This document shows, piece after piece, positions 16,749 through 24,781 of a stretch of 64,000 nucleotides of DNA. The stretch's first letter is position 1. Every line of letters begins with the position of its first letter. A program made the translations under genes and the position numbers. The notes under the pieces are model-generated. The model was given only the letters and a program-made list of their open reading frames with translations, was not told where the DNA came from and did no database searches. Source of the stretch: Leifsonia sp. 71-9 (GTDB taxonomy: Bacteria; Actinomycetota; Actinomycetes; Actinomycetales; Microbacteriaceae); NCBI RefSeq assembly GCF_001898805.1, contig NZ_MKVJ01000003.1, forward strand, positions 1 to 64,000. Reading direction: 5' to 3'.

Positions 16749-17582
16749 ATGGGTATGCAGATCAACACCAACATCGCGGCCAACAACGCCTACCGCAACC
16801 TGAACAACACGCAGAGCGACCTCTCGAAGTCGCTCGAGAAGCTGTCCAGCGGCCTCCGCATCAACCGTGCGGCGGACGACGCGGCGGGCCTGGCCATCTC
16901 GGAGGGCCTGAAGTCGCAGGTCGGCGGCATCACCGTCGCCGCCCGCAACGCTCAGGACGGCATCAGCGTCGTGCAGACCGCTGAAGGCCAGCTGACCGAG
17001 GTCCACTCGATCCTGCAGCGCGTGCGCGACCTGGCCGTCCAGGCCGGCAGCGACTCGAACAACGCCGACTCGCGCGGCGCCATCAAGACCGAGGTGGACC
17101 AGCTCCAGAAGGAGCTCACCCGTATCTCGGGCAGCGCCAACTTCAACGGCATCAAGCTGCTCGACGGCTCCAACGCGACGCTGACCTTCCAGGTCGGCGC
17201 CGGTGACGTCGCGGCGAACGACCAGATCTCGGTCGACCTGTCCGGTGCGAACGTCGCGACCGTCGCCACGGCGGTCGGTACCCTGACGTTCGACTCGGCG
17301 GCCAACGCCCTGACCTCGATCACGGCTCTCGACACGCAGATCAAGAACGTGTCGACCGCCCGCGCGAGCCTGGGTGCTGTGCAGAACCGCTTCGAGAGCG
17401 CGATCCGCAGCCTCAACGTCTCCAAGGAGAACCTGTCGGCTGCGTCGTCCCGCATCACCGACACCGACATGGCGGAGGAGATGGTGAAGTACACCCGCTC
17501 CAACATCCTGTCGCAGGCCGGCACCGCGATGCTCGCCCAGGCCAACCAGTCCGGCCAGGGCGTTCTGCAGCTGCTCCGCTAA
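16749..17582 (+). CDS. fliC: Flagellin
   Basis: A 277-residue flagellin, the filament subunit. The N-terminal D0/D1 reads QINTNIAANNAYRNL with SLEKLSSGLRINRAADDAAGLAISE; the C-terminal helix contains ITDTDMAEEMVKYTRSNILSQAGTAMLAQANQ and ends VLQLLR. The variable middle (about 140-200) is very short, giving a minimal smooth filament type. Start is the ATG at 16749 with GGAGG 8 bases upstream; the in-frame extension upstream overlaps the promoter and leader and is not coding. Single-gene unit closed by a strong terminator. Confidence 0.98.
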   Translation: MGMQINTNIAANNAYRNLNNTQSDLSKSLEKLSSGLRINRAADDAAGLAISEGLKSQVGGITVAARNAQDGISVVQTAEGQLTEVHSILQRVRDLAVQAGSDSNNADSRGAIKTEVDQLQKELTRISGSANFNGIKLLDGSNATLTFQVGAGDVAANDQISVDLSGANVATVATAVGTLTFDSAANALTSITALDTQIKNVSTARASLGAVQNRFESAIRSLNVSKENLSAASSRITDTDMAEEMVKYTRSNILSQAGTAMLAQANQSGQGVLQLLR

Positions 17583-17623
17583 TCGACGGGCTAGACCGCT
17601 AGCCCTCGTCCAGCCGCAGTGAA

Positions 17624-17664
17624 GGCGGCCGGGATGCGACGCCCCAAAGCGCATCCCGGCCGCC
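17624..17664 (+). terminator. Strong terminator after fliC
   Basis: A perfect 15-bp stem (17624-17638 with 17650-17664) around an 11-base loop, 42 bases after the fliC stop. It suits a very highly transcribed gene. Confidence 0.85.
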
Positions 17665-17666
17665 GC

Positions 17667-17718
17667 ACGCACCACCAGCACCACCCGTAGCACCAGCAGC
17701 ACCAGCACCAGCCACCGC
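17667..17718 (+). repeat. CACCAG-rich, G-poor leader of fliD
   Basis: About 50 bases built from irregular repeats of CACCA/GCACCAGCA, nearly free of self-pairing, between the fliC terminator and the fliD ribosome-binding site. It may be an unstructured leader that helps ribosome loading, or slippage-generated sequence. No sigma-28 motif is seen for fliD, so its promoter is unresolved. Confidence 0.5.
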
Positions 17719-17741
17719 CGTCCAGCAGGGAGGGATCACCG

Positions 17742-19124
17742 ATGGGAATGGCCGTCGACGGTCTGATCAGTGGTCTGAACACCACGGATCTGATCAACCA
17801 GCTCATGCAGGCTGAAGGCGTTCCGCAGACCCTGCTGAAGACCAAGGTCACCGACTCCACCACCTACATCACGGCGATGCAGTCGCTGAACACGAAGGTG
17901 GCGGCCCTCGCCGACCTGGCGACCAAGACCGCCAAGCCGGCGGCGAGCGACCTCCACACCGCCACCTCGAGCTCCGACAAGGTCGTCGTGACCGCGGGAA
18001 CCGGCGCGGTGGACGGCACCATCGACTTCACCGTCGACAAGGTGGCCCAGTCGCAGGTCACCGTGACCGGACCGCTCACGCAGTGGCCGGATGAGCCTCC
18101 TGTGCTCACGTTCGTCGCTGCCGACGGAACGATGAAGCAGGTCACCGCCAGCAGCTCGTCGCTCGCCGACGTGGCCGCGGCGATCAACAAGGCCGGGGTC
18201 GGCGTGACCGCCACCCGCGTCGCCGCGGGCCTCGACCCGTCGACCGGCGAGAAGGTCTACCGCCTCCAGCTCAGTTCGACGAAGACCGGGGTCGAAGGAT
18301 CCTTCACCGCCTACCGCGGATCGACCACCGACGTCTCGGCCGGCACCGCGTCGAATCTGCTCACCGAGCCCGGGGCGGCTCAGGTCCGCCAGGCGCAGGA
18401 TGCGCAGATCACCCTGTGGAGCGGCACGGGCGCCGCCCAGGCGGTCACCTCGTCGACCAACACCTTCGCCGACGTGCTGCCCGGCGTCTCGATGACGGTG
18501 AGCGCGGCCTCCACGACTCCCGTCACGCTGACCGTTGCGCGCGATGACAAGGCGATCTCGGACGTCGCGAAGTCCCTGATCACGAGCCTGAACGACATCT
18601 TCGCGCTCATCGCGACCAAGCAGGCGGTCAGCACGACGACCAACGCCACCGGCGGCACCGTCGTCACGGCGGGCACGTTCACCGGCGACTCCACGGTGCG
18701 GGATGCCAACCAGAAGCTGCTCGACGCGGCCTCGGCCCCCATCGACGGCGTCTCCCCCTCGACCTACGGCATCTCCATCACCAGTGACGGCAACATGACC
18801 TTCGACGCGGACAAGTTCGCGACGGCGCTCGCCGAGGATCCGGAGAAGGTGAAGGCGGCCGTCGCGGCCGTCGCCCAGCGCGTCGCAGACGCGGCCACCG
18901 CGGCCAGTGACAAGTACGACGGCACGATCACCACCAAGATCACCGGCGAGCAGTCGACCGTCAAGAGCCTCAACTCGCAGATCAGCGACTGGGACACGCG
19001 CCTCGCCGACCGGCGCGCCAGCCTCGAGAAGACGTACGCGAACCTCGAGGTCAACCTCCAGAAGCTCCAATCGCAGTCGAACTGGCTGACCGGCCAGCTC
19101 GCCGGCCTCTCGACGAGCTCGTGA
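17742..19124 (+). CDS. fliD: FliD, filament cap protein
   Basis: A 460-residue HAP2 that caps the filament and promotes flagellin folding at the tip. The N-terminal FliD_N region reads VDGLISGLNTTDLINQLMQAEG; FliD_C covers about 230-450 and ends with coiled coil (DWDTRLADRRASLEKTYANLEVNLQKLQSQSNWLTGQLAGL). Start ATG 17742 with AGGGAGGG upstream. Its stop overlaps the fliS start. Confidence 0.96.
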   Translation: MGMAVDGLISGLNTTDLINQLMQAEGVPQTLLKTKVTDSTTYITAMQSLNTKVAALADLATKTAKPAASDLHTATSSSDKVVVTAGTGAVDGTIDFTVDKVAQSQVTVTGPLTQWPDEPPVLTFVAADGTMKQVTASSSSLADVAAAINKAGVGVTATRVAAGLDPSTGEKVYRLQLSSTKTGVEGSFTAYRGSTTDVSAGTASNLLTEPGAAQVRQAQDAQITLWSGTGAAQAVTSSTNTFADVLPGVSMTVSAASTTPVTLTVARDDKAISDVAKSLITSLNDIFALIATKQAVSTTTNATGGTVVTAGTFTGDSTVRDANQKLLDAASAPIDGVSPSTYGISITSDGNMTFDADKFATALAEDPEKVKAAVAAVAQRVADAATAASDKYDGTITTKITGEQSTVKSLNSQISDWDTRLADRRASLEKTYANLEVNLQKLQSQSNWLTGQLAGLSTSS

Positions 19125-19552
19125 TGACGTTGCTCAACTCCGCCGCCGCCAAGCTCTCCGCCTACAACCGGGACAGCGTGCTCTCCGCCAGCCCCGCCCG
19201 CCTCCTCACCATGCTGTACGACCGGCTCGTGCTCGACCTGACCCGCGCCGAGGCCGCGCTCACCGCCGACAACTGGCCGATCGCGTGGGAGAACCTGCGG
19301 CACGCCGACCAGATCGTGGCCGAGCTGGCCTCGAGCCTGCGGGTCGACCTGTGGAACGGCGCCGACGGCCTCCTGCAGCTGTACACCTACCTGGCCGAGC
19401 TGATCGTCGACGTGACCGTCGAGCGCGACGCCGCCAAGGTGCGCGAGGCGATCGAGCTCGTCGAGCCGCTGCGTCAGGCCTGGCACGAGGCCGCCGCGAC
19501 GATCCCGGCCGCCGGCGCCGGAGCGAGCGGGAGCGACCTCGGTGTCGCCTGA
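19121..19552 (+). CDS. fliS: FliS, flagellin export chaperone
   Basis: A 143-residue FliS. Characteristic elements are the N-terminal AYNRDSVLSASPARLLTMLYDRLVLDL, typical of the family, and helices binding the flagellin C-terminus. It stops premature polymerisation in the cytoplasm. Start is GTG 19121 overlapping the fliD stop (GTGA), or ATG 19124. The C-terminal tail is Ala/Gly-rich. The next gene overlaps it by 11 bases. Confidence 0.93.
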   Translation: MMTLLNSAAAKLSAYNRDSVLSASPARLLTMLYDRLVLDLTRAEAALTADNWPIAWENLRHADQIVAELASSLRVDLWNGADGLLQLYTYLAELIVDVTVERDAAKVREAIELVEPLRQAWHEAAATIPAAGAGASGSDLGVA

Positions 19553-19913
19553 GCAGGAGGCCCTCGCGCCCGACCGGGCGCAGCCGGACTCCCTCGCGCC
19601 CGACCGGGCGCAGCCGGACTCCCCCGCGACCGACGCCGCCGGCGCCTGGGCCGACGCGCTCGAGCGGATGGAGGGCGAACTCCACCGTGCGCTCGCGCAG
19701 GCCGAGCCGGTGCCGTGGCGCCCGCCGATCGCCCTCGGCCCCATTCCACCGGAGCTGCACGACCGCGCCGCCCGCCTGCTCGAGGCCCAGCTGCACACCA
19801 TCCGCTACCTCGAGGACGTGCGGCAGACGACGGCGAAGCACCTGGCCGCCGTCAAGTCGGTGCCGCGCACCGAGCAGGGTCCGCGACCGGTCTATTTCGA
19901 TCTGCTCGGCTGA
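19542..19913 (+). CDS. Unknown small protein in the fliT position, with tandem repeat
   Basis: A 123-residue protein translated from GTG 19542 inside the end of fliS. Residues ~7-27 come from an exact tandem 30-bp repeat (LAPDRAQPDS twice). Residues ~35-115 are helical with ELHDRAARLLEAQLHTIRYLEDVRQTTAKHL and the end reads PRPVYFDLLG. A short helical gene directly after fliS is where FliT-type chaperones are often found. I see no clear FliT signature, so the role as a FliD chaperone is inference from position. Confidence 0.6.
   Translation: MSPEQEALAPDRAQPDSLAPDRAQPDSPATDAAGAWADALERMEGELHRALAQAEPVPWRPPIALGPIPPELHDRAARLLEAQLHTIRYLEDVRQTTAKHLAAVKSVPRTEQGPRPVYFDLLG
19561..19620 (+). repeat. Perfect tandem 30-bp repeat
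   Basis: Bases 19561-19590 and 19591-19620 are identical. They encode two copies of a 10-residue acidic/proline unit, and copy-number change would keep the frame. Partial further copies on both sides suggest expansion by slippage. Confidence 0.9.
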
Positions 19914-20065
19914 TCGAACGGGGCCTTTCCGCTCATATGAGCAGAAACCTTAAGGGCCACCGAGGCGTCGTCAGCGGCACCCCGGGCGTGTCCACGGCGG
20001 TCATCGGCCGTTCAGCGCCCGTTCATCGCGCGGGGGTGGACCGGTGGGTCCAGCTCTCCGGGCGC

Positions 20066-20099
20066 CCCCAGAGTTGTCCACCTGTGGATAACTCTGGGG
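20066..20099. repeat. 34-bp near-perfect palindrome containing DnaA-box-like sequences
   Basis: Arms 20066-20081 and 20084-20099 (16 bases each) differ at one position and are separated by 2 bases. The right arm and spacer contain TGTGGATAA (20083-20091), an exact match on the minus strand to TTATCCACA. The left arm contains TTGTCCACC, one base from the Streptomyces-type box TTGTCCACA. Confidence 0.7.
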
Positions 20100-20270
20100 A
20101 GAACTGGTGGATGGAGGGGCGAAAAGTGTGGAGGACACGCGCGAGATGTGTGGAGACTCAGAACACCCAGCAAACTGAAAACACGCCTGATCAGCATATT
20201 CGCTGGAAAATCGGCCGTGTCGAACATCCCTTCGAAACCACAGGCGTGTAATTCACACCCTGGTTGAAGC

Positions 20271-20279
20271 TGTGGATGA
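20271..20279 (-). promoter_or_regulatory. DnaA-box-like site
   Basis: TGTGGATGA on the plus strand is one mismatch from the TTATCCACA box read on the minus strand. Further weaker matches (two mismatches) lie at 20310-20318 and 20319-20327. Confidence 0.35.
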
Positions 20280-20366
20280 CTCTGTGGGTATACCTCTTTC
20301 GGAGGCGAAAAATCCACACTTTCCACACCTCGATCCACGACCTGCGCGGAACTCGCGCGCAGGTTG

Positions 20367-20394
20367 CTAACGGCCTCGGCGGAGCGGCCGATAG
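20367..20394 (+). promoter_or_regulatory. Sigma-28 promoter of the flgB-to-flgE operon
   Basis: CTAACG (20367-20372), 14-base spacer, GCCGATAG (20387-20394). It matches the window consensus exactly, and the leader to flgB is about 65 bases. It drives basal-body genes, which in many bacteria are not sigma-28-dependent. Confidence 0.9.
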
Positions 20395-20464
20395 AGCACG
20401 CTGAGCACGGATCGCTCGACGACCAGGCCACGGATGAGCCGCCAGACCTCGATGGAGTGCAGCT

Positions 20465-20806
20465 GTGCTCGAATCCGTGACCAGTGCCGCCCTCGCGAGC
20501 GCCCTCGACGGCCTCGCCGCGCGGCAGCGGGCGATCGCCAACAACATCGCCAACGTCAACACCCCCGGCTACACCGCCGAGCGCGTCTCGTTCGAAGACG
20601 CCCTGGCGCGGTCCGTCGCCGAGCACGACGGCCACACCACCGCGACGACCGCGCGCTCCCTCGAGCCGACGCGCCTCGACGGCAATAACGTGAACCTCGA
20701 CACCGAGACCCTCTCCAACGTGGACACCGTCCTGCGCTTCCAGTTCGCCTCGCAGGCGGCGGGCGGCACGTTCACGGCGATCCGCTCCGCGCTGCGGACG
20801 AGCTGA
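20465..20806 (+). CDS. flgB: FlgB, proximal rod protein
   Basis: A 113-residue rod protein with the family motif RQRAIANNIANVNTPGYTAERVSFEDAL near residues 20-47 and the C-terminal helix FQFASQAAGGTFTAIRSAL. It forms part of the rod with FlgC and FliE. Start GTG 20465. First gene of a long operon running to flgE. Confidence 0.95.
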   Translation: MLESVTSAALASALDGLAARQRAIANNIANVNTPGYTAERVSFEDALARSVAEHDGHTTATTARSLEPTRLDGNNVNLDTETLSNVDTVLRFQFASQAAGGTFTAIRSALRTS

Positions 20807-20820
20807 CAGGAGCACCGGCG

Positions 20821-21213
20821 ATGACATTCGACGCGATCGGGATCGCGGGCACGGGGCTGACCCTGCACCGCAAGTGGCTGGACGCCGTCTCGGACAACCT
20901 GGCCAACATCAACACCGCCAAGCCCACCGACGGCTCGGCCTTCCAGGCGCGCTACATCGTGGCGCAGGAGGGGCAGGGCGTCACCGGCGCGTACGTGGCC
21001 GGCGCCGCCTACGGCAGCGCGGAGGGCCGGATGGTCTACGAGCCGGACAACCCCGTCGCCGACGCCGAGGGCTACGTGCGCTACCCCGACATCGACCTCT
21101 CCGAGCAGATGGGCGCCCTCATCATGGCGCAGCGCGGCTACCAGGCGAACGCCGCCGTGGTGGACCGCGCCAAGGAGACCTACCAGGCCGCTCTGCAGAT
21201 CGGAAAGAACTGA
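20821..21213 (+). CDS. flgC: FlgC, proximal rod protein
   Basis: A 130-residue rod protein: GIAGTGLTLHRKWLDAVSDNLANINTAKPTDG at the N-terminus, the VRYPDIDLSEQMGALIMAQRGYQANAAVVD C-terminal signature and the ending YQAALQIGKN. The ribosome-binding site is ACAGGAG. It overlaps fliE by 3 bases. Confidence 0.96.
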   Translation: MTFDAIGIAGTGLTLHRKWLDAVSDNLANINTAKPTDGSAFQARYIVAQEGQGVTGAYVAGAAYGSAEGRMVYEPDNPVADAEGYVRYPDIDLSEQMGALIMAQRGYQANAAVVDRAKETYQAALQIGKN

Positions 21214-21518
21214 TGCCCATCCCCGCGATCTCCACGATCGGCTCGGTCGACGCGACCACCTCCGCCGCCGCCGTCACCGGCGCGACCGGCACCGGGGGAG
21301 CGGCGTTCGGCGACGCTCTCAGCGGCGCCATCGACAACCTCCAGCAGCTGCAGGGCACGAGCGACAAGCTCGCGATCCAGGCCGTCACGGGCAACCTCGA
21401 CGACATCCACGACGCCACGCTGGCCTCCACCCGCGCCCAGGTCACCCTCGAGCTGGTCGCCGGGGTGCGCAACAAGGCCGTCGACGCGTTCAACGAGATC
21501 ATGCGGATGCAGGCCTGA
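21213..21518 (+). CDS. fliE: FliE, MS ring-rod adaptor
   Basis: A 101-residue protein whose C-terminal half has the FliE signature (DDIHDATLASTRAQVTLELVAGVRNKAVDAFNEIMRMQ). The N-terminal half is low-complexity Ala/Thr. It links the MS ring to the rod. Start ATG 21213 within the flgC stop. Coupled to fliF through ATGATG-type overlap. Confidence 0.94.
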   Translation: MPIPAISTIGSVDATTSAAAVTGATGTGGAAFGDALSGAIDNLQQLQGTSDKLAIQAVTGNLDDIHDATLASTRAQVTLELVAGVRNKAVDAFNEIMRMQA

Positions 21519-23104
21519 TGCCCCAGCAGGTGACGAGCTTCTTCCGCCGGATCGGTGACTCGATCCGCGGGTTCTCGCTGGCCCAGCGGGTCATCGCGAT
21601 CATCGGCGTGGCCGTGCTCGCCCTGGGGATCACCGGCATCGCGATGTGGGCCTCCCAGCCGACCTACACGCCGCTCTTCTCGGGACTGCAGTCGTCCGAC
21701 GCCTCGGCGATCGTGGACCAGCTGCGCACCGACGGCGTGCAGTACCAGCTGACCGATGGCGGGGGGACCATCCTGGTCCCGCAGCAGAGCGTCTACGACG
21801 AGCGCCTGAAGGCGGCGTCGGCGGGGCTTCCCTCGTCCACGACGGGAGGCTACTCGCTGCTCGACAAGATGGGCGTGACGTCGTCCGAGTTCCAGCAGTC
21901 GGTCACCTACAAGCGGGCGATGGAGGGGGAGCTCGGCAACACCATCGCCGCCATGAAGGGCGTGAAGACCGCATCGGTGCGCCTCGCGATCCCCGAGGAG
22001 ACGGTGTTCGTCTCCGAGAAGAAGGATCCGACCGCCTCCGTCTTCGTCGAGACGCAGAACGGCGTGACTTTGAGCCAGGACCAGGTGCAGGCGATCGTGC
22101 ACCTGACGAGCGCCGCGGTGACCGGGATGCAGCCGACCGACGTCGCCGTCATCGACGCGAACGGCACCGTCCTGAGCGCCGTGGGCACGGGCGCCGTCGG
22201 GGGAGCGGACAAGCAGGCCGGCGACTACGAGGCGCGGGTGAAGACCGCGGTGCAGGACATGCTCGACAAGGTGGTCGGGCCGGGGAACGCCACGGTCGCG
22301 GTCGCCGCCGATGTGAGCAAGGAGTCGGCGCAGCGCACCCAGGAGTCGTACACGGTCCCGACCGATGCGCCGTCCCTCAGCGAGACCACGCAGAAGGAGA
22401 CCTACACGGGCTCCGGCGGGTCGGCGGCGGGTGTGCTCGGTCCCGACAACATCGCGGTCCCGAACGGCACGAACGGCAACGGCACGTTCAACTCCGAGTC
22501 GGCGACGAAGGACAACGCGGTCGACAAGGTCACCGAGCAGCGCACCATCCCGGCCGGCGCGATCAACCGGCAGACCGTCTCGGTGGCGCTCAACTCCGAT
22601 GCCGTCGGCAGCGTGAGCACCAACGAGATCCGCAACCTGGTGAACGCCGCCGCCGGCATCGACACCAAGCGCGGCGACTCCGTCAGCGTCGAGATGGTCC
22701 CGTTCAGCAAGGCCGGGGCGACGGAGGCGGCCAAGGCGCTGCAGGAGGCGAAGGACGCCGCTGCGGCCGACCAGCTCACGGGCATCGTCCGCACCTCCAT
22801 CATCGCCGCGGCGGTCGTGGCGGCGCTGATCATCGTCTTCGCCCTGGTGCGCCGGAGCCGGCGCCGGGCAGCCGAGCAGACCGAGATCGAGGAGGAGTCG
22901 CTGGCGTTCGAGGCGTCGCCGTTCCCGATCCCGCTCGAGCAGGCCGCGCCGACCGTGCCGATCCCGCTCGAGGCTCCCGACCCCGACAGCCCCGAGCTGG
23001 AGGCCGAGCGCCGCCGCTCCGAGATCGAGGCCCTCGCGGAGCGCGACCCGCAGAAGACCGCGGAGTACCTGCGCAGTCTCATGGATGATCGGGCCGGCGT
23101 ATGA
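21518..23104 (+). CDS. fliF: FliF, MS-ring protein
   Basis: A 528-residue ring protein. Membrane helices lie near residues 22-44 and 420-442, flanking the periplasmic YscJ/FliF domain (YTPLFSGLQSSDASAIVDQL, RLAIPEETVF, ASVFVET) and FliF_C (about 250-400). The C-terminal cytoplasmic tail that binds FliG follows (EIEALAERDPQKTAEYLRSLM). Length fits the family. It overlaps fliG by 4 bases (ATGA). Confidence 0.97.
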   Translation: MPQQVTSFFRRIGDSIRGFSLAQRVIAIIGVAVLALGITGIAMWASQPTYTPLFSGLQSSDASAIVDQLRTDGVQYQLTDGGGTILVPQQSVYDERLKAASAGLPSSTTGGYSLLDKMGVTSSEFQQSVTYKRAMEGELGNTIAAMKGVKTASVRLAIPEETVFVSEKKDPTASVFVETQNGVTLSQDQVQAIVHLTSAAVTGMQPTDVAVIDANGTVLSAVGTGAVGGADKQAGDYEARVKTAVQDMLDKVVGPGNATVAVAADVSKESAQRTQESYTVPTDAPSLSETTQKETYTGSGGSAAGVLGPDNIAVPNGTNGNGTFNSESATKDNAVDKVTEQRTIPAGAINRQTVSVALNSDAVGSVSTNEIRNLVNAAAGIDTKRGDSVSVEMVPFSKAGATEAAKALQEAKDAAAADQLTGIVRTSIIAAAVVAALIIVFALVRRSRRRAAEQTEIEEESLAFEASPFPIPLEQAAPTVPIPLEAPDPDSPELEAERRRSEIEALAERDPQKTAEYLRSLMDDRAGV

Positions 23105-24120
23105 CCGACGCGAAGACGCCGCTGACCGGCCCGCAGAAGGTCGCCGTGGTGCTGATGAACATGGACCAGCAGCGCGCGGCCCAGGTGATGAAGCAATTCT
23201 CCGACGAGGAGGCCGACGAGATCACCGCCGAGATCATGCGCCTGCGACGGGTCGACCCGGGGGTCGCCGAGAAGGCGATGAACGAGTTCCACGACCTCGC
23301 GACGCGCGGAGCGGTCTCGACCCGCGGCGGCCGCGACATCGCCGTGGGGCTGCTGGAGGCCTCCTTCGGCGCCGAGCGTGCGACCGGTGTGCTCAACCGC
23401 GTGGCGTCCAACATGGCGGGCAAGCAGTTCGAGTTCCTCGACGCGGTGGAGCCGGGCCAGGTGCAGATGCTGCTCGCGGGGGAGTTGCCGCAGACCAGCG
23501 CGCTCGTGCTCGCGCACCTGCGCGCCGACCAGGCGTCCCGCGTGCTCAGCGGGCTGGACGACGCGGCCAGGACCGAGGTCGCCCACTCGATCGCCACGAT
23601 GGGCTCGCCGAGCCCCGACGCGGTGCGCGTGGTCGCCGACACCCTGAAGCAGCGCGCGAGCGCGGTGGTCGCCTCCCGCGCGGCGAGCGACGCCGTCGGC
23701 GGTGTGCAGCCGCTCGTCGACATCATCAACCGCTCCGACGCCAGCACCGAGAAGGCGCTGCTGGAGGCCCTCGAGCTCCGCGATCCCGAACTCGCGGAGG
23801 AGGTGCGCTCGCGCATGCTCACCTTCGAGGACATCGTGCGCCTGGAGGCCCGCGACGTGCAGCAGGTGCTGCGCGGGGTGGATGTCGCCGTGCTCGCGGT
23901 CGCGATGAAGGGCGCGCTGCCGGCGGTCGAGGAGATCATCACGGCCAACCTCTCCGAGCGCAACCGCGAGGTGCTCGCCGACGAGGTGCGGATGCTCGGC
24001 CCGGTGCGCCTGTCGCAGGTGGAGGATGCGCGCGCGGCGATCGTCCGCGCCATCCGCGACCTGGAGGCCACGGGCGTGATCACGGTGCAGCGCGGGGACG
24101 AGGACGCGTATGTCGAGTGA
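23101..24120 (+). CDS. fliG: FliG, motor switch protein
   Basis: A 339-residue rotor protein that couples to MotA for torque. The three FliG domains are present: N-terminal (LTGPQKVAVVLMNMDQQRAAQVMKQF), middle (EHPQ-like region replaced by LRADQASRVLSGLDD near 140) and C-terminal torque helix (RSRMLTFEDIVRLEARDVQQVLRGVD, MKGALPAVEEIITANLSERNREVLADEVRMLGPVRLSQVEDAR) with its charged residues. It overlaps fliH. Confidence 0.96.
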   Translation: MTDAKTPLTGPQKVAVVLMNMDQQRAAQVMKQFSDEEADEITAEIMRLRRVDPGVAEKAMNEFHDLATRGAVSTRGGRDIAVGLLEASFGAERATGVLNRVASNMAGKQFEFLDAVEPGQVQMLLAGELPQTSALVLAHLRADQASRVLSGLDDAARTEVAHSIATMGSPSPDAVRVVADTLKQRASAVVASRAASDAVGGVQPLVDIINRSDASTEKALLEALELRDPELAEEVRSRMLTFEDIVRLEARDVQQVLRGVDVAVLAVAMKGALPAVEEIITANLSERNREVLADEVRMLGPVRLSQVEDARAAIVRAIRDLEATGVITVQRGDEDAYVE

Positions 24121-24781
24121 CACCGCCTTCGCCCCGCTCTCGATCCCGGTGCTGACGGAGACCGAGCAGGAGCAGACCGCGCTCGCGTCGGCGCGTGCGC
24201 GCGGCTATGCGACGGGCTTCGCCGACGGCCGCCGAGCGGCCGCGGAGGAGCAGGCGGCGTGGCTGGTGGCGGCGGAGGAGGCGCGGGCCGCGCAGGAGGA
24301 GCAGCTCACGGCGCGCATCGCCGTCCTGGCGCAGGCTCTCCGCGCCGCAGCGGTCGAGCTGCGCGAGGCCACCGTCCCGGTGCTGGCCGAGGTGGAGGAT
24401 GTGCTGGTCGAGGCTGCTTTCGAGCTGGCATCGGCCGTGGTCGGCGACGCCCTGAGCGACCGGGTCGACGCGGCGCGCGCGGCCGTCGCGCGGGCGCTGT
24501 CGGGGGAGACCGCGGGGGAGGTCGCCGTCGTGCGCCTGAACCCGGACGATCTGGCGCTGCTCGTCGAGGCGGAGGCGGAGGCGGAGGCGCAGGGGCAGGA
24601 GCAGGCCGATCCGGAAGGGAACGCCCGCACGGGCAGCGCGCTCGCGACGGGCATCCCGGCTCCGCGCCTGGTGCCCGACCCGTCGATCGCCCCGGGCGAC
24701 GCGGTCGGCGAGCTGCCGGCGGGCTGGCTCGACGCCCGCATCTCCACCGCTCTGGCGCGGGCAGGGAAGGCGCTCTCATGA
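24110..24781 (+). CDS. fliH: FliH, regulator of the export ATPase
   Basis: A 223-residue, Ala/Glu-rich helical protein with the GYATGFADGRRAAAEEQ segment typical of FliH. The C-terminal domain has VLVEAAFELASAVVGDAL and AVVRLNPDDLALL, and ends DARISTALARAGKALS. It holds FliI at the base of the export gate. It overlaps fliG by 11 bases and fliI by 4, and contains a run of EAEAEAEA. Confidence 0.88.
   Translation: MSSDTAFAPLSIPVLTETEQEQTALASARARGYATGFADGRRAAAEEQAAWLVAAEEARAAQEEQLTARIAVLAQALRAAAVELREATVPVLAEVEDVLVEAAFELASAVVGDALSDRVDAARAAVARALSGETAGEVAVVRLNPDDLALLVEAEAEAEAQGQEQADPEGNARTGSALATGIPAPRLVPDPSIAPGDAVGELPAGWLDARISTALARAGKALS

Larger units (their letters stand above)
19914..20464. other. 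Unusual 551-base intergenic region ahead of flgB, relatively AT-rich and repeat-rich
   Basis: No credible gene. It holds, in order: a perfect 12-bp palindrome GCTCATATGAGC (19931-19942); a 34-bp near-perfect palindrome with DnaA-box-like arms (20066-20099); several TGTGGA/TCCACA words between 20070 and 20330; an inverted pair ACACGCCTG (20181-20189) and CAGGCGTGT (20241-20249); and the flgB sigma-28 promoter. The 20100-20330 part looks clearly lower in GC than the flanking genes. Confidence 0.6.

Noticed and set aside
22402-24123. Long minus-strand frames across fliF and fliG
   Set aside because: Antisense shadows of strongly conserved flagellar genes; no start signals or motifs.
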